Shown here piece by piece: positions 14,611-14,998 of a stretch of DNA of 14,998 nucleotides. The notes beneath the pieces are model-generated. The model was not told where the DNA came from. It was given only the letters and a program-made list of their open reading frames with translations, and did no database searches. A program made the translations under genes and the position numbers. The number at the start of each line of letters is the position of its first letter. Within the stretch, counting starts at the first letter, position 1. Origin of the DNA: an uncultured Ruminococcus sp. (GTDB taxonomy: Bacteria; Bacillota; Clostridia; Oscillospirales; CAG-272); the NCBI GenBank assembly GCA_902791785.1, contig CADAXH010000074.1:1-14998 (forward strand). Reading direction: 5' to 3'.

Positions 14611-14990
14611 AAAAGGTACTGACTGCTGTATTAATTCTGTGCCTGACCATGGCTGTGTGCATAAGCGCTTCGGCGGGGTTTCTTGACAAACTGTTACCGA
14701 ATGGCGAGTATCCGGAAGATATAGGTGCTTACTTTTACGGAATGACGGGATACAATGCCGAGACTCCGGACATTAAGCCGCATCAGTTTTTTGTTGTTTA
14801 TGTCGTTGAGGGTACAAGCGAAGAAAGAATGAACGAAATCAGAAGTTATCTCGACCCGACGGATACTGTTGAGTTCAGATTCTGCAAGAGATCAAACAGA
14901 TTCTATACAGATCTGGCAAAGAGAATCGGTGCAGAATTCAAACCGAGTACCGGTGAAATTAAAAGTATTGGAGTTACAGAAGGAAAATAA
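14607..14990 (+). CDS. Small secreted protein of unknown function
   Basis: A 127-residue protein with a clear Sec signal peptide: MKK, a hydrophobic core to about residue 20 and a likely cleavage after SASA (residue 23). The mature part of about 104 residues is mixed and charged, with one cysteine, and includes FFVVYVVEGTSEERMNEIRSYL and a C-terminal RIGAEFKPSTG. I do not recognise a family. The cysteine at residue 18 is not in a good lipobox, so it is probably not a lipoprotein. It overlaps the sigma factor gene by four bases (ATGA) and must be co-expressed with it. It could be a signal or partner related to the sigma factor, or merely its target. Five bases after the stop's AAGGA, a TTG at 14991 might open another gene beyond the window. 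Confidence 0.8.
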   Translation: MKKVLTAVLILCLTMAVCISASAGFLDKLLPNGEYPEDIGAYFYGMTGYNAETPDIKPHQFFVVYVVEGTSEERMNEIRSYLDPTDTVEFRFCKRSNRFYTDLAKRIGAEFKPSTGEIKSIGVTEGK

Positions 14991-14998
14991 TTGAAAAT

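Overview
The window looks like a chromosomal segment of an anaerobic-type Bacillota, most likely class Clostridia. HPr(Ser) kinase/phosphorylase, GdpP, a DUF4364-type regulator and a YesL-like (DUF624) protein all point that way. Most genes strongly prefer AGA/AGG for arginine and CAG for glutamine, and base composition looks moderate (a little under half G+C by eye). I would not go below class level without a database search.

Layout. (1) 1-3668, plus strand: the end of an aromatic amino acid operon, with aroA (EPSP synthase, 5' end outside the window), prephenate dehydrogenase, a type I-alpha DAHP synthase and a RarD/EamA-type transporter. Neighbouring genes overlap or are separated by about 14 bases, and the operon ends at a bidirectional terminator at 3680-3717. 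(2) 3719-4516, minus strand: a lone unrecognised gene with atypical codon use and its own promoter. (3) 4517-4731: a regulatory gap with a 25-bp direct repeat, a consensus promoter and an 11-bp inverted repeat over its -10 box. (4) 4732-8891, plus strand: hprK, a YybS-like membrane protein and gdpP. The middle gene appears frameshifted: its natural Asn/Asp-rich tail lies in another frame and runs to 6719. gdpP has a strong Shine-Dalgarno sequence 23 nt from its ATG with a hairpin between them. (5) 8930-12238, minus strand: a GH38 alpha-mannosidase followed by an aldose-1-epimerase-like gene, convergent with gdpP. (6) 12239-12391: a divergent promoter region with a 13-bp inverted repeat whose arms lie next to both promoters. 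(7) 12392-13994, plus strand: DUF4364 winged-helix protein overlapping a YesL-like membrane protein, then a strong terminator. (8) 14086-14990, plus strand: an ECF-type sigma factor overlapping by 4 bases a small secreted protein of unknown function.

How the genes work together. Region 1 supplies DAHP synthase, EPSP synthase and the committed step to tyrosine, and carries a transporter that could move aromatic compounds. Region 4 joins the sensor enzyme of carbon catabolite control (HprK) with the c-di-AMP phosphodiesterase GdpP. Region 5 would release mannose from alpha-mannosides in the cytoplasm and handle the free sugar anomers; no sugar transporter is present. The sigma factor pair has no visible membrane anti-sigma factor within the window. 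Nothing here amounts to a clear new defence or mobile system. The most unusual signals are the frameshifted YybS-like gene, the SD-hairpin-start arrangement of gdpP, the two promoter-linked inverted repeats and the sigma/secreted-protein pair.
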